Assembly (NCBI GenBank): GCA_963693315.1
Contig: OY856188.1
Location: forward strand, 152,917,064 to 152,981,063
Length of the DNA: 64,000 bases
Source of the DNA: Diogma glabrata
Taxonomy: Eukaryota > Arthropoda > Insecta > Diptera > Cylindrotomidae
Direction of reading: 5' to 3'
The notes beneath the pieces are model-generated. The model was not told the DNA's origin, did not search any database, and saw only the letters and a list, made by a program, of their open reading frames with translations. The position numbers and the translations under genes were made by a program. Positions 10,075 to 21,108 of the stretch are shown piece after piece (the stretch's first letter is position 1; the number at the start of each line of letters is the position of its first letter).

Positions 10075-11548
10075 AAACAAATATCTAAATGACAATTACC
10101 TTAATGACAAATTCTTAAAGCTAACTGATGACAAAGCAAAAATGATTGAGATTAGGAAAGCGGAATATTATCACGTTAATCTGATTAATAATGTAAAAAA
10201 CCTATCACATTCTGGAACTATTTACGAGAAGCTGTATTTAATAAAATTACAAAGGAATCGCCTCATCCAATATTAGAAATCGATGGAGGTATTGTAACGG
10301 ATGAGTATAAAATAGCTGAAGAATTAAATGAACATTTTATTACAATTCCTAATGAAATTACATCCCATTTGCAAATACCTGATGTTAGCACCTTCAATTA
10401 TATTCGGTACCATGTTTCGGTTCCCTTTGAATTCAATCTAACAAACGCAGAGGAAATCATACAAATTATTAACAACTTTAACTCTAATTCAGCAACTGGT
10501 TATGATGGAATATCAACCAAATTTCTAAAAAAATTTGTTAAAGTCATTTCTTCCACTATATCAAAACTAATTAATGAATCCGTAGAGGAAAAGAAATACC
10601 CTGAATGTTTAAAAATTGCTATTATAACGGCGATTCATGAAGGAGGTTCCAGTCTTCTTATGAATGATTTCAGACCAATATGTGTGAATACTTCACCATC
10701 TAAAGTATTTGAAAAGGTACTCTTAGATCGACTTCTAAAACATATCCAAGATAATAATTTACTTACGGATCGTCAATTTGGTTTTACCAAACATTCAAAC
10801 ACTACAGCAGGGTGTATAAACTTCACTCATTTTGTGAGTACAGCCATTGACAAACGTCTTTTTGTATGTTGTTTGTTCTTGGATCTAAAAAAGCCTTTGA
10901 TACCATCGATCATATTATTCTTTGCATAAAGCTTAAAAAAGTTGAACTTCCAGATGAATTTATTCAGTTTTTTAAAAGTTATTTATCCAATCGAACTCAG
11001 GCCGTAAAAATTGGTAAGGCTTATAGTGATTTTAAAATAAAAAACAAGGGCGTCCCACAAGGATCCATTTTGGGCCCTCTGTTGTTTAATATTTTCATAA
11101 ATGATATTGCTCAGATTGGTTTAAATGGTCAAATTCAACTGTATGCAGATGATGCGGTGATCATGTACAGCAGCTCTGACATTTGCGATATGTATTCTTT
11201 AATTAAAAAAGATCTAAAACTTCTCGAAACCTGGTTTGATAATAATCTTCTTGTTCTGAACACAAAAAAACAAAATACATTCTATTCGAAAATCGTCGAT
11301 CCTACATCGACCCAGAAAAGTGTTATCCGTTGACTTTTAAAGGGGAGGTGATTGAAAGAGTTATGGATTATACTTATTTGGGCCTAGTAATTGATTCAAA
11401 TCTTAAATGGAACAAACATATTAATAAAATAAAAAAAGTCAGACAAGTGCGAATAAAATTCGCTCGTCAAGGGTTCCGTGAATGTAAAAGAACACAATAT
11501 CAAAAATTATTGACAAAAAGTTGTGTTGTAATGTCCTTATATTTTCAG
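10075..11548 (+). pseudogene. LINE ORF2 linker and RT, frame-shifted
   Basis: Pieces in three frames cover the linker (10075-10370), the fingers (10369-10929, with NSATGYDGIS and NDFRPICVN) and the palm (10866-11333, with DTIDHIILC, GVPQGSILGPLLF and catalytic YADDAVIMY). The thumb starts at 11330 (LGLVIDSNLKWNKHI) and runs to the foreign insertion at about 11549. At least three frame breaks make it a pseudogene. Confidence 0.8.
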
Positions 11549-11555
11549 ACCATAG

Positions 11556-12359
11556 ACACATAACAAAATAAATGTTAAATTGTAAATGTCAATAGTAAAT
11601 TACAATCAAATCTACATTGATCAAAAATGGCAAAAAAAATGTTAATTCAGGTTAAATATTATCCATAGATGTTTTTGGTAACTTAAAAAAGATTCAATTA
11701 CACCAGCTTGTAAATGGATTAAATTTGATTATTTTTTCGGTCAATCGAGTGTTGAAATTTAGGGGTGTGGAAAGGCTACATACTAAAAATATTTTTTTTA
11801 ATAACACAAAAACTCTGCATTGCAAAATTCTAGAAAAATTGTAACATTTCTGAAATTAAGTGCTCTTTCATATGACACCCCACTCATTTGGGTCAAAAAT
11901 GGAAATATGACACTTTTTTATATTGTTTATTAAAAACGTACTAGTTTTTCTATCATTCCAAGTACATTTGAAAATTTTCGATCAGATAGGTTCGGAGCTA
12001 ATCGAGGCAAGAAAACGCGAAAAAAACGTCATTATTCAAAATTATACAAAAAAGGGTGAGGTGTAAAATTCCAAAATAAATTTTTATGGAATACTGAAAT
12101 AAAGCCCTTTCATATGATACCCTACTTGAATCTATAAAAAAATGTATTTTCTCAAAGGTCTCACATCTCAGCCCTGTAAACCAGACGAAAACCACTTTAG
12201 TTTTATTTGTATCCGTCATTTCATGTGGACAGGTTAGTTTTATACGCATGCCAAATTTCAAGTCCATAGCATTTATAGTTTACGAGATAATCGATATAAT
12301 GTGAAAAACACGTTTTACTCTCACCAATAGTGTTCCGTATAAAAAACGGAACCCTAAAA
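11556..12359. mobile_element. Non-coding insertion in the LINE, class uncertain
   Basis: Sequence of about 0.8 kb without coding potential interrupts ORF2. It is flanked by ACCATAG at 11549-11555 and 12360-12366, a possible 7-bp target duplication. Its right end contains a small hairpin GTTCCGTATAAAAAACGGAAC. Inside, two segments repeat the theme CTTTCATATGA(T/C)ACCC. Similar non-coding text is widespread in insect genomes as I remember it, but I cannot name the family. No clear terminal inverted repeats. Confidence 0.5.
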
Positions 12360-12365
12360 ACCATA

Positions 12366-12896
12366 GTTCCATACATTTTTTCCTTAAAAAAGCTAAGGAA
12401 AATTTTACCAGAAAAATCTTTAATGATAATTTATAACTCTTACATACAGTCGAATATCATGTACATGAACCCCATTTGGAGTGGCTCCCCAAAATATAAA
12501 CTGAAGGAACTCTTTGTACTACAAAAAAGGGCATTAAAATATATCAAAGGCCTACCAATATTATTTTCTACAAAACGGTTATTTGAAGGGAACTTATTGA
12601 GCCTTTTTCATTTAAATGAACAAGAGCTATTTATATTAACTTATAAATTACTAAATGGCCTTCTTAAAAATAATTTCGAGATTGGTAGAATATCAGATCG
12701 TCATCATTATCAAACACGTAGACGTTCACATTTCCTTGTACAACATTTTACTACTGATTCCCGTTTAAATAATGTATTATATCGTGGTCTTCAATTTTTT
12801 AATGAGTTACCTACAAATGTTAAGCGACAACCATCACTTCTAAAATTTAAAAAATGTATTTCCGAATGTGTGAGAGATAATTTCAACTTTTATTAA
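12366..12896 (+). pseudogene. LINE ORF2 C-terminal domain
   Basis: It continues ORF2 after the insertion: IVPYIFSLKKLRKIL, NIMYMNPIWSG and LQKRALKYIKGLP are the usual post-RT motifs, and the frame ends at 12896. The following 270 bp (12897-13166) are 3' UTR with AATAAAG and the terminal A-run. Confidence 0.75.
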
Positions 12897-13260
12897 ATCT
12901 TTAACTATACAGAAAATAATTAAAAAATTTAGCATTTTTTGTTAATTAATTATTAATTGTTAACCTCTATGTTAATTAATTAATTATACCTCTATATTGA
13001 ATTTTTTGAATTAGTGTAAACATTGTTAATTGTATTAAATTTATATTAGGTAATTGCCATGTAAATATCAAAATTATAATTGTAAGCTTAACGTTACAGG
13101 ACAACTCATCTGAGTTATTGTAACTGAAAATTGTAATTGTTACATGAATCAATAAAGAAAAAAAAATTGTAGATTAGAATTAGTTTTATTTTAAACTTGC
13201 GATAGTGAAGTAAAAATTATAAAAGTGATTTTAAATTAGTTTTGTGAATAAAGTTATAAG

Positions 13261-13880
13261 TGTTTAATTCACTAGATTCGAATATTGAAAATTCTGAATT
13301 ATATATTAGAGATTTTTTGAGCACTTAAACTCAAGCAATTAAGTTATTTTTTGAATTTCTCAATCCGAAAGGATATTTTGGATTTTTCTTAGAGAAAAAC
13401 TCCATTTTCTCTTATACGTGTTTCGGATTGGGATTCGAACTATCCTCATCAGTGCCAATGGTTCGAATCCGTTTTGGCAGACACGTTATCCAACTAACCT
13501 ACCGAGGCGATGGTATTTCAAAGTTGAAATTTCATCATTATTTTAACTACTTTAAGTTGAATTTTTCTCATTAGATATTTCTGTTTTTATGTAATTTCAA
13601 TTAACCAATTCTAGTGTATTTAGTCTAATTAACTCTTCGATCATATGTTTATCATACTCTAACTAAGTTAGCATTGAATGAATAACTTGTGATCTACGAG
13701 TTTGGAAGACAATTTCCAATAACTTTATTGTGATTAGCACTAATTAAATTCTAGATGTTATTTGAATGTATATTTACTTTATACGAAAGACAATGTTTCT
13801 GTAAATTAAACTGGTTAACAATTTTTAATTCACTAGATTTGAATATTGAAAATTCTGAATTATATATTAGAGATTTTTTG
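13261..13880 (+). repeat. Pair of 55-59 bp direct repeats
   Basis: The segment with CACTAGATTCGAATATTGAA at 13261-13319 recurs at 13826-13880 with one or two changes (CACTAGATTTGAATATTG). The second copy abuts the right arm of the inverted repeat. This suggests rearrangement of one ancestral unit. Confidence 0.75.
13421..13508 (-). repeat. tRNA-like (SINE-like) sequence, left arm
   Basis: Read on the minus strand, it starts GCCTCGGTAGGTTAGTTGG. The 12 bases from position 8 fit a Pol III A box, and AGTTCGAATCCC about 50 bases further fits a B box; an extra GGATTCGAACC lies between. At about 88 nt it is longer than a normal tRNA, so it is a tRNA-derived SINE head or a tRNA relic. Neighbouring arm sequence is AT-rich. 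Confidence 0.6.
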
Positions 13881-14018
13881 ATATGATCGAAGAGTTAATT
13901 AGACTAAATACACTAGAATTGGATAATTGGCATTACATAAAAACAGAAATATCTAATGAGAAAAATTCAGCTTAAAGTAGTTGAAATAATGATGAAATTT
14001 CAACTTTGAAATACCATC

Positions 14019-14106
14019 GCCTCGTTAGGTTAGTTGGATAACGTGTCTGCCAAAACGGATTCGAACCATTGGCACTGATGAAGGTAGTTCGAATCCCAAT
14101 CCGAAA
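14019..14106 (+). repeat. tRNA-like (SINE-like) sequence, right arm
   Basis: Mirror copy of 13421-13508 on the plus strand, with the same A-box and B-box positions (TAGGTTAGTTGG at 14026, AGTTCGAATCCC near 14087). A few bases differ (GCCTCGT instead of GCCTCGG). The two copies face away from each other across the spacer. Confidence 0.6.
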
Positions 14107-14685
14107 CACGTATAAGAGAAAAATGGTGTTTTTCTCTAAAAAAAATGCAAAATATCCTTTCGAATTGAAAAATTCAAAAAATAACTTAATTGCTTGAGTT
14201 TAAGTGCTCAAAAAATCTCAAAAATCTCTATTTATTCGAAGTTTCTTTATATTATGCAGTTCATTTATTTAAAAACAATTACCGATAGCAAAATTCAACA
14301 CAATGAAATGTAAAAAAGGATTATAAATATTATATTTATAAAACATTATTTATAAAAATCCTACATCAAATTTAACCGTCATAAACCAACGGAAAATATT
14401 TCAGAAGTTCACTGCTATTTTCAGAAAAAACGTTCAACAACTATTTGTCAACGTAATGACGGCCGTCATGTCATCTAAATAGCGGCACCGCTTTTTTATG
14501 TTAAAGTCGCACTAGGAAACCATCATCATATAATTTGTATATACAACGTAAAATATTTACCATATAAATATTTTCCATTATAAAAGATTTTTTCTACACC
14601 CGTACTATAAAAATACACTTTTATTGCCAAAATCCGTTTTATAATGATATCCATTTCGATACAGATTTTCATTACGATACAGATT

Positions 14686-14788
14686 TTTAATCAATAGAAA
14701 CCCATGGTTTTTAATCAAACATGCTATGCATCTGACGTTTGTTGAAATTTTCGTATGGGTTTTTTACTATGGGTTTCTATTGATTAAA
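14686..14788. repeat. Mini inverted repeat with 20-bp arms
   Basis: TTTAATCAATAGAAACCCAT at 14686-14705 pairs with its reverse complement at 14769-14788. The loop is 63 bp. Probably a tiny foldback element. Confidence 0.6.
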
Positions 14789-14802
14789 TATTATATCTTT
14801 GC

Positions 14803-14875
14803 TTGCCAAAGAACACAAACCGACAGCTAAATTTTTTGATCTCAGATCAATTTTTTTTTGCCAAAGAACGCGACA
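14803..14875 (+). repeat. End fragment of the TGTCG DNA element
   Basis: The stretch from TTGCCAAAGAACACAAAC to GCCAAAGAACGCGACA matches the right end of the complete copy at 44688-45185. The left part is missing, so this is a truncated copy. Confidence 0.6.
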
Positions 14876-15287
14876 ATAGAAATCACAGCGATTTTTTCAT
14901 TTTCCTGTTCCTCTTGTTTGTATTGTTATTTTAAAAGAAAAAAATACTAAAGTAGCAGTCTGAATTTTATTTTCAAAAATTCACAGCGAACAAAATAATA
15001 GGAACTGTTATTTTAAATATTTAGTAACAGGCAGTGATTGCTACTTTTGAGTAACAGTGAAAAAGTAGCTGCTACCTAAATATCGTCACATCTCTACATT
15101 TCTAATGGGACTAAAATATATCAAATATAAAAACTTAAAATAGTTTTACCCAAAACAACAAATATTTACGATTATAAAATGTGCAGGATGATCCGATATA
15201 GATCATATACATATTTTTTTTTTTTTTTATAAGAAGTGTTGTGTAGTAGGAATTACAAAATGTGTCACAACAACACATAGATACCTT

Positions 15288-16398
15288 TTAAGACGTAGGT
15301 CCCACAACAACATGCGTCTTGAGGTATAGGTGGACGCTTTTTTTAAATCTTTGTGGATTGAAGGCACTCGAGACTATTGATTCGGGCAAAGCTTTCCATG
15401 TGTACGATGCACGCACAAAGAAATCTCTTTGCATTCTATTACTATGACAGTGAGTAATCTCAACAGTTCGACCGCCCGCACAAACCGATTGACGAGTAAA
15501 ACGGGGAAAAACATATGTTTGAGGCATTATGGACCTGATTTCATCCGAGCACTGCTGGTGACGATATTTATAAAAAACAACGAGATCAGCAACAGTGCGA
15601 CTGGGAGTAAGGCTATTGGTCTATAATTTGAAATATCACATTTCGTTCCTTTTTTTGGGACAGACTGGACATTGGCCAACTTCCAGCAGGATGGATAAAT
15701 ACCAGATTTATAGGATTTATAAAATATTTTGGTGAGGGTTGGTGGAAGTTCTTTTGAAAATGTTTTTATAATAACAGGAGGAATGTTGTCCAGACCAGAA
15801 GCTTTGTTGTTAAAATACCTTTTTATTTATTTAATTTTTTACAATAAATAAAAATTTATTTGAAACATGCTTTGTTGTTGTTTAACCCCCTTAAAAGTTT
15901 TTCGACAATTTTGGGTTTGAAATGTAATTGTTTCATATTAACTCCTGAAGACTGGATTTGGGGCATTTCTTTAGGAGTTTCTAAAACTGTTGAATTTGAA
16001 GCAAAGCGTTCCGCGAACAATGTAGCTTGCCTTGCAGGGTCAGTATGATTGAGTCACCATCAATGATAGGAGGGATAGAAGATTTAGTACCACAATTTAA
16101 AGAATTAATGCCACTGTAAAAACTTTTGTCAGAAATTGACATACTCGAAAGTTTTGCCGCTTTCGCTCTGTCAATCTCTGCTTTTTCGTTTTCAATTATC
16201 TGGTTTGATATTTTATTAGCCTTTAAATATTGGGATCGATTAACAGAGTTCTTTTTTATGAATCCAAATATTAAATAATCTACGTTTGTTTTTAAGAGCC
16301 AATTTGGCTGCTTTCGAAAACAAATATTTTTGTTGGGGTTTCATTATTGAAAGGGGAACGAATTTGTTAATACCGAATTGAATGGTTTCAGTAAAGTT
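15288..16398 (-). pseudogene. LINE linker, RT start and C-terminus with RT core deleted
   Basis: From 16398 to about 16050 the linker is decayed by stops. From 16040 to 15620 the first RT block reads with LRGLNNNKASG, SGIYPSCWKLANVQ and NYRPIALLP. At about 15605 the sequence jumps to the post-RT region (DLVVFYKYRHQQCSDEI), and the C-terminal 79 codons end at 15288 (RFTRQSVCAG, RDFFVRASYTW, FNPQRFKKSV). A 57-bp insertion sits at 15812-15868. Confidence 0.75.
15812..15868. repeat. 57-bp insertion with 11-bp target duplication
   Basis: GCTTTGTTGTT occurs at 15801-15811 and again at 15869-15879, bracketing 57 bp of very AT-rich sequence inside the NNKASG codons of the LINE. A long duplication around a short AT-rich insert suggests a tiny retroposed fragment. 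Confidence 0.6.
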
Positions 16399-17085
16399 TT
16401 AAGCAGAAACATTTACATCGTCAGTATAAAAACAATGACGATCAAAAGGGAAACCTTGAAAAAAACTTCGGAGACCATTGGTGTCCATTTTTGAAAAGTG
16501 AAATATTTTACGGGATTTGGGAACTCTAGTTTGTAGCAAATCAGTTTTGATAACTGATGTGATTAGATAATGGTCAGAATTTCCAATACTACCCTTATCG
16601 ACATCGACACTCGTAATATCTGGCATAGATGTGAGATAAAGGTCTAAGAGAAAGCTTTTATCACCGGCATTACGAGGAGTGAAAGTTGGGCTTTTTACAA
16701 TCTGCGTCAGGTCGTGCGATGCAGCAAATATTTCTGCCTGCCTTCCATTGTCGTCGTCGTCGGTCATTTTGGAAAATTCCAACCACGATTTGTTGTGGAC
16801 GTTGAAGTCACCGGTAACGATAACCTCACAACTTTGAAATTGTGCTCTAATTTCGTCGACAACATTAGTCAAGTCATTAAAAAAATTGGGATTATGTTTG
16901 TTTGGGGATCGGTAAAGAGCTATTGTGAAAAAAGAAATTTCAGGTAGACAAACCTTTAATACTACTGTACTGTAGCCATCACCATGTACTTCATAATTTG
17001 GAAAGCGTTTATATGCAACACTCTCATGAATGTATGCACATACACCTTGATGGAGTTTAAAAGCTGATTCAAGCCTATTGACCAT
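16399..17085 (-). CDS. LINE endonuclease domain, 5'-truncated
   Basis: An open 228-codon frame with GVCAYIHES, the catalytic GDFNVHNKSWL, a LDLYLTS segment and the terminal GNSDHYLI motif. These are the second half of the APE-type endonuclease; the first part (Asn and Glu motifs) is cut off at 17085. It runs into the linker to RT. It is a remnant and not a host nuclease. Confidence 0.75.
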   Translation of the reverse strand: MVNRLESAFKLHQGVCAYIHESVAYKRFPNYEVHGDGYSTVVLKVCLPEISFFTIALYRSPNKHNPNFFNDLTNVVDEIRAQFQSCEVIVTGDFNVHNKSWLEFSKMTDDDDNGRQAEIFAASHDLTQIVKSPTFTPRNAGDKSFLLDLYLTSMPDITSVDVDKGSIGNSDHYLITSVIKTDLLQTRVPKSRKIFHFSKMDTNGLRSFFQGFPFDRHCFYTDDVNVSA

Positions 17086-18114
17086 TTTACTTAAACGTCA
17101 AAATGAAATATTAAAAATACTTACAAATATCCGGGTGCCAATAGTGAATTTATGTTAATACAAAATCTTCAGTTTTTGTATGAAAAGTGTTAAAAAATAA
17201 TTTAATAATGAAAAATAATTTAAAAAATAATTTAATAATGTAACTAGGAATAACGCTAATAACATTTATAAAAGTATTATGTATAAACTGGTTAAAAATA
17301 TTTAATAAATTTGTGTTAAATCAATGTTTTTGGTTGCCAGTAGTGATGTTTAGTTAGTGCAAAATCTTCAGTTTTGTGTCTGAAAAGAGTCAAAAAACAG
17401 TTTAAACTAGTTAAAGAATAAACTAAACTACAAGTTAATAATAGTATTAATACAAGGGTTTATATAAATTTGTTAAATATATTCAATAAATTTATGCTAA
17501 AGTCAATGTTTTTTGTTTATGGTACAACTTTTTTCCCGAAAAAAACTTGACATATGTGATCAGCTGATTTGTATTTCGAAAACCTTAAATAATTGTTATT
17601 TCTTGCAAACCAAGATCGTTTTGTGTTGTATTTAAATTGTTTTTAATATATTTGCATTATTATTGGTTTTGCAGTAAATTTTAATACATAATTACTGATT
17701 TCTAATTATCATTAGACAGAATATAGCGACGTAACGACAGATTACATATAGAAATATAACGACGTAACGACAGATTACATACAGCAATATAACATTGATT
17801 TTAACATAAATTTATTGAATATATTTCACCAATTTATACACACTACTTGTATTAATATTATTATTAATTTGTAGTTTAGTTTATTGTTTAACTATTTTAA
17901 ATCATTTTTGGGCATTTTTCATAAATAAAACTGAAGATTTTCCAGTAACTAAACAACACTGCGGGGAACCAAAAACATCGATTTAACATAAATTTATGGA
18001 ATATTTTTAACCAGTTTATACTTACTACTTGTTTAAATGTAATTAACAATGCCTAGATAAATTTTCAGTTTTGTAGTAAATAGACTTTACGTTTTTTATT
18101 GGATCATTTTAAAT
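17086..18114. repeat. Diverged tandem and inverted repeats, about 200-bp units
   Basis: A unit containing AAAATCTTCAGTTTT and AGTCAATGTTTTT occurs in direct orientation at about 17140-17335 and 17336-17520. It recurs inverted at about 17786-17970 and 17971-18040 (AAAACTGAAGATTTTCCAG, AACATCGATTTAACATAA). A 36-bp tandem duplication with CGACGTAACGACAGATTACA lies at 17713-17785. No coding sequence. Possibly a foldback element or the remains of satellite-like DNA. Confidence 0.6.
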
Positions 18115-18304
18115 AAACTCGATTTATATTTTTACAAACTTTATTTTACATCAAAATGTGTATATTTCATAGCGGCTCAATTACTACTTCCTTTTTTGAC
18201 AATTATATATATCGCTCTGCCTCTCGTGTCGGAAATTACAATTATAGTGACATAGAGACATCTACATAATATTAAATAAACTAATACGTGTAAAATACGT
18301 TACA
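18115..18304 (-). repeat. Possible 3' LTR start of element A
   Basis: About 40 bp after the pol stop, the minus strand reads TGTAACGTATTTTACACG after an A-rich stretch, and an AATAAAG poly(A)-type signal follows near 18150. No second copy exists in the window, so this is tentative. Confidence 0.3.
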
Positions 18305-18341
18305 ATTCAAATTTTAAATTTCAACTTTTATTAAAATTACT

Positions 18342-19077
18342 TCATTCGGCCGATCCTGACGTTGCAATCGCCCTCGATTGATCTGGTAACAGCTTCATAT
18401 TAAACGGTGCGAATACCCCATGAAACGGTCGGTTGGTAAGTTTCTGCCCTGGAATATCCTCTATCCTATAGCGATCGTTAGGTAAACACTCGGTCACAAC
18501 GTAAGGACCTCGAAATTTTACCAAGAATTTTTGGTTAACGCCGGGTTCGTGTATTATATTTTTTATTAGGACGTAATCACCTACTTTGTAATCATAACTG
18601 GGAATTCTCTTCTTATCAAACCCAATTTTATTTTTTTCTTGAGCGTCTTTCGTATGTTCTACAATTTCTTTACGAATTTCCAAAAGATTACGTTCTTTTT
18701 GTTTTTCATTAATCTTACTGCTAAGATTTTCTATGGAATCATTTACCCGACATTGGTTTACACCAAAAAGGGCAATAGACGGAGTCGTTTTAATAGTTCG
18801 GTTCACGGTATTATTTAAAATATACTCGGTTTGGGTAAGTACTGAATCCCAGGAAATTCCTTTTTTCCGGATCAATAAGTTTGGCTATAATTGGAACAAG
18901 AGTTCGGCTCCATCGTTCCACTTGTCCGTTAGACTGTGGTGACGCTGTGGCATTTAGAATATGAACGATATCACGGTCTACACAAAACTTTTCAAATTGT
19001 TTTGACGTAAAACAAGTACCGCGATCGGATATGATTCGTTTAGGAACACTATAAGTATTAAAATAGTCTTTTAAACT
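18342..19077 (-). pseudogene. Element A integrase C-part
   Basis: It continues the integrase beyond the element B insertion: the ISDRGTCFTS motif with the second catalytic Asp, and SPQSNGQVERW with the catalytic Glu (19020-18890). One frame break lies near 18870; a 177-codon frame then runs to 18342 with the C-terminal domain (GDYVLIKN, FRGPYVVTE). Together with 28968-30043 this represents the whole integrase in two genomic pieces. Confidence 0.8.
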
Positions 19078-20150
19078 TGTAACGTTCGCAATATTCGCAA
19101 AACAATATTAAAACCAATTCATCTTCTGTTTCTAATTCAATAAAAATGTATTTCATTAGTTTCCGTTCATTTTTACATTAACAATAATTTTAAAATTTTC
19201 TAATACTTTACTGCTAGTTAAATTTCGAATATACTATAAAAAGCAAACGAACGTACTCAATTTTATTTCCAATTCTAACACACAGATGTTGTTGCTAATC
19301 TTTGTTGAATTTTGGGTATTGCACGATTTGTTTTTTTCTGATATGAAGATGTAAAAACAAGAAAAGTCACATTTTTTGTTTCAAAACGAAGTCGATGTTT
19401 TGAAGAATTTTCTTTGGTAGATTGATTCGGTTGTTAACTCTGAAAGTGAAAACACATTTTCTTAATTCCGGCTTTAGTTTTAAAAAAAAAAGATAACAGC
19501 TAGTCAAAGTTTGTTCATGCAATCATGTTTAGAAAAAAATAAGTTCATTGATAATTACATCAAAAACAATTTTTGTAATGCTATATTTAAACACAAAAAA
19601 ATGGTTTATGAAAGTTTGAATAGTGTGTTTTTAATTATAATTGCCTAGAATTAAAAAAATAAAATAATAAAGTGATACATATCAAAGATTACGTTTGATT
19701 TAATTCTAAATATGAAGATCAAATGCATATATTACACACAAATGAACATTTTCATATATTTATAAATAATTTAATGAGAAAGTGTAAACAAGCTGTAAAA
19801 CTATTTAAGGAAGTGAATTAAAAGCTATATTTCCAAATGGATTTTTTTTGCTGGTGATCAATTTCGTATAACAAAATCAGAGGCTGCTGAGTTTTGGAAT
19901 TTGAACTTTGGAATTAGGAAATCATACTGGAAGTGAATGAGGTACACCAATCAACAGTTGTAATTTAAGGTATTTTGAGTTTTAGTTATATTAATTTTTG
20001 TTTAAGTATTTTTTTCTTCCCCTTTGGAATGTCAGGATAAATTTAGTAAAATAGTAAGAGATTCCCAAGATTAAGATTCGTTAAGGGGAAATTGCATCCC
20101 GGGCAGATTTTATTAATTTATATAGTAGTAACAAAGGTCTAATTATTATA
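19078..20150 (+). repeat. Element B 5' LTR
   Basis: It starts TGTAACGTTC and ends CTAATTATTATA; the expected CA end is not present. Differences from the 3' LTR include one base near 19087, one near 19232 and a 1-bp indel near 20050. Confidence 0.85.
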
Positions 20151-21108
20151 CGTGCCGCCGAACAAAAGGGACCCTAGTGATTTTAGTTCAATTTAAACTG
20201 GGCGTTGTCAACCAGTTTTGGGTTTTTTTTTACATATATATGATTTAGTCGTTTCATTATATATGTGTGTATAATTTATATAATTTTGATAATCTGGTTT
20301 GGGCGTTGGTCATCATACCAGTTTCCAATTCGAATGTTATTTTTCTTTTTTGGATAGAACCTGTTTAGGTTGTGGTTTTTTTGTATATACGTATTTAATA
20401 TACGTGGCGCTTGAAACAAAGACCTTAGTTTTTGTAGTTTTTTTTTATAAATGAGTTTAGTGATATTTGTTTTGATGAGTCATATTTTTTTAAGCGCAAA
20501 AATAGATAATTTTTATTTATGGCGCAATTATTTCTAGAAAACCAGTTTAGGTTTTGTCATATTTTTTTTTGAATTTGTAACGCAAATGGGGCGTTGTCAA
20601 CCGGTTTGGGTGTTGCCAACCGGTATATTTTTTTTAATTTTTTTTGGAAAAATAAAACCAGTTTAGGTTTTTTTGATAAACCAGTGGGTTTTTTGGTGTA
20701 ATCAAATTAATTTTTTTTATTTAAAAAAATTACCTTTAAAATTAATTTTTCCTTAAAAATAATATATTTTTTCCTTAAAAATAATATATAATATATAAAA
20801 ATAATATATTAACGTAAAATAATATATTTTTGTTAGAATACTATCTAAATTTTAAATCTTTAATAGGAAACGGTAAATAATTTAAACCACAGTTTTTTTA
20901 TTATTGGTTTTGGAAAAAATATTTGTAAGTAGATATAGATATTTGTTTTTGAGTTTTTCAAAATGTACAACTCAATCAGGAGGCCCCTGCTCCTCATTGT
21001 ATAATTAATTAAATTTAATTATTTTGCTTGTTTGAAAAAAAAACCGTTTTGGGACAGCAATTTTTTTTTGGAGATTGTTTTTTTTGTGCTGTCATTCGAA
21101 TTTGTTTT

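Larger units (their letters stand above)
7526..13166 (+). mobile_element. LINE (Jockey/CR1-type), full-length but broken
   Basis: Order: 5' UTR (about 7526-7787), ORF1 with PHD-like finger (7788-9004), ORF2 endonuclease (9055-10074), RT (10075-11548), a 0.8 kb foreign insertion (11556-12359), ORF2 C-terminus (12366-12896) and a 3' UTR ending AATAAAG followed by a short A-run at 13166. Both ORFs have frame breaks. It shares its design with the LINE at 1640-5650 but is clearly a different family. Confidence 0.85.
13312..14225. repeat. Long inverted repeat, arms about 330 bp
   Basis: The left arm (13312-13640) begins AGATTTTTTGAGCACTTAAA and the right arm (about 13880-14225) is its reverse complement, ending GTGCTCAAAAAATCT. 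The spacer is about 235 bp (13645-13880). Arm identity is high by eye, with a few small indels. Both arms contain the tRNA-like sequence described separately. No ORF. Confidence 0.85.
14226..15213. other. Non-coding stretch with small repeats
   Basis: No ORF or gene. It holds a short hairpin repeat (14686-14788) and a 73-bp copy of a DNA-element end (14803-14875). The rest is AT-rich sequence in which I see nothing. Confidence 0.5.
15214..17085 (-). mobile_element. LINE copy with internal RT deletion
   Basis: On the minus strand it has endonuclease (17085-16399), linker and first RT block (to about 15620), then jumps directly to the C-terminal domain (about 15600-15288) and ends in an A-tail (T-run 15214-15228 on the plus strand). 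The RT core between the NYRPIALLP motif and the ADLVVFYKYRHQQ region is missing. It belongs to the same family group as the fragment at 60633-61345, whose C-terminus is very similar. Confidence 0.8.

Noticed and set aside
11998..12267. Minus-strand ORF in the LINE insertion
   Set aside because: Cys/Phe-rich chance ORF without motif, in a non-coding repeat.
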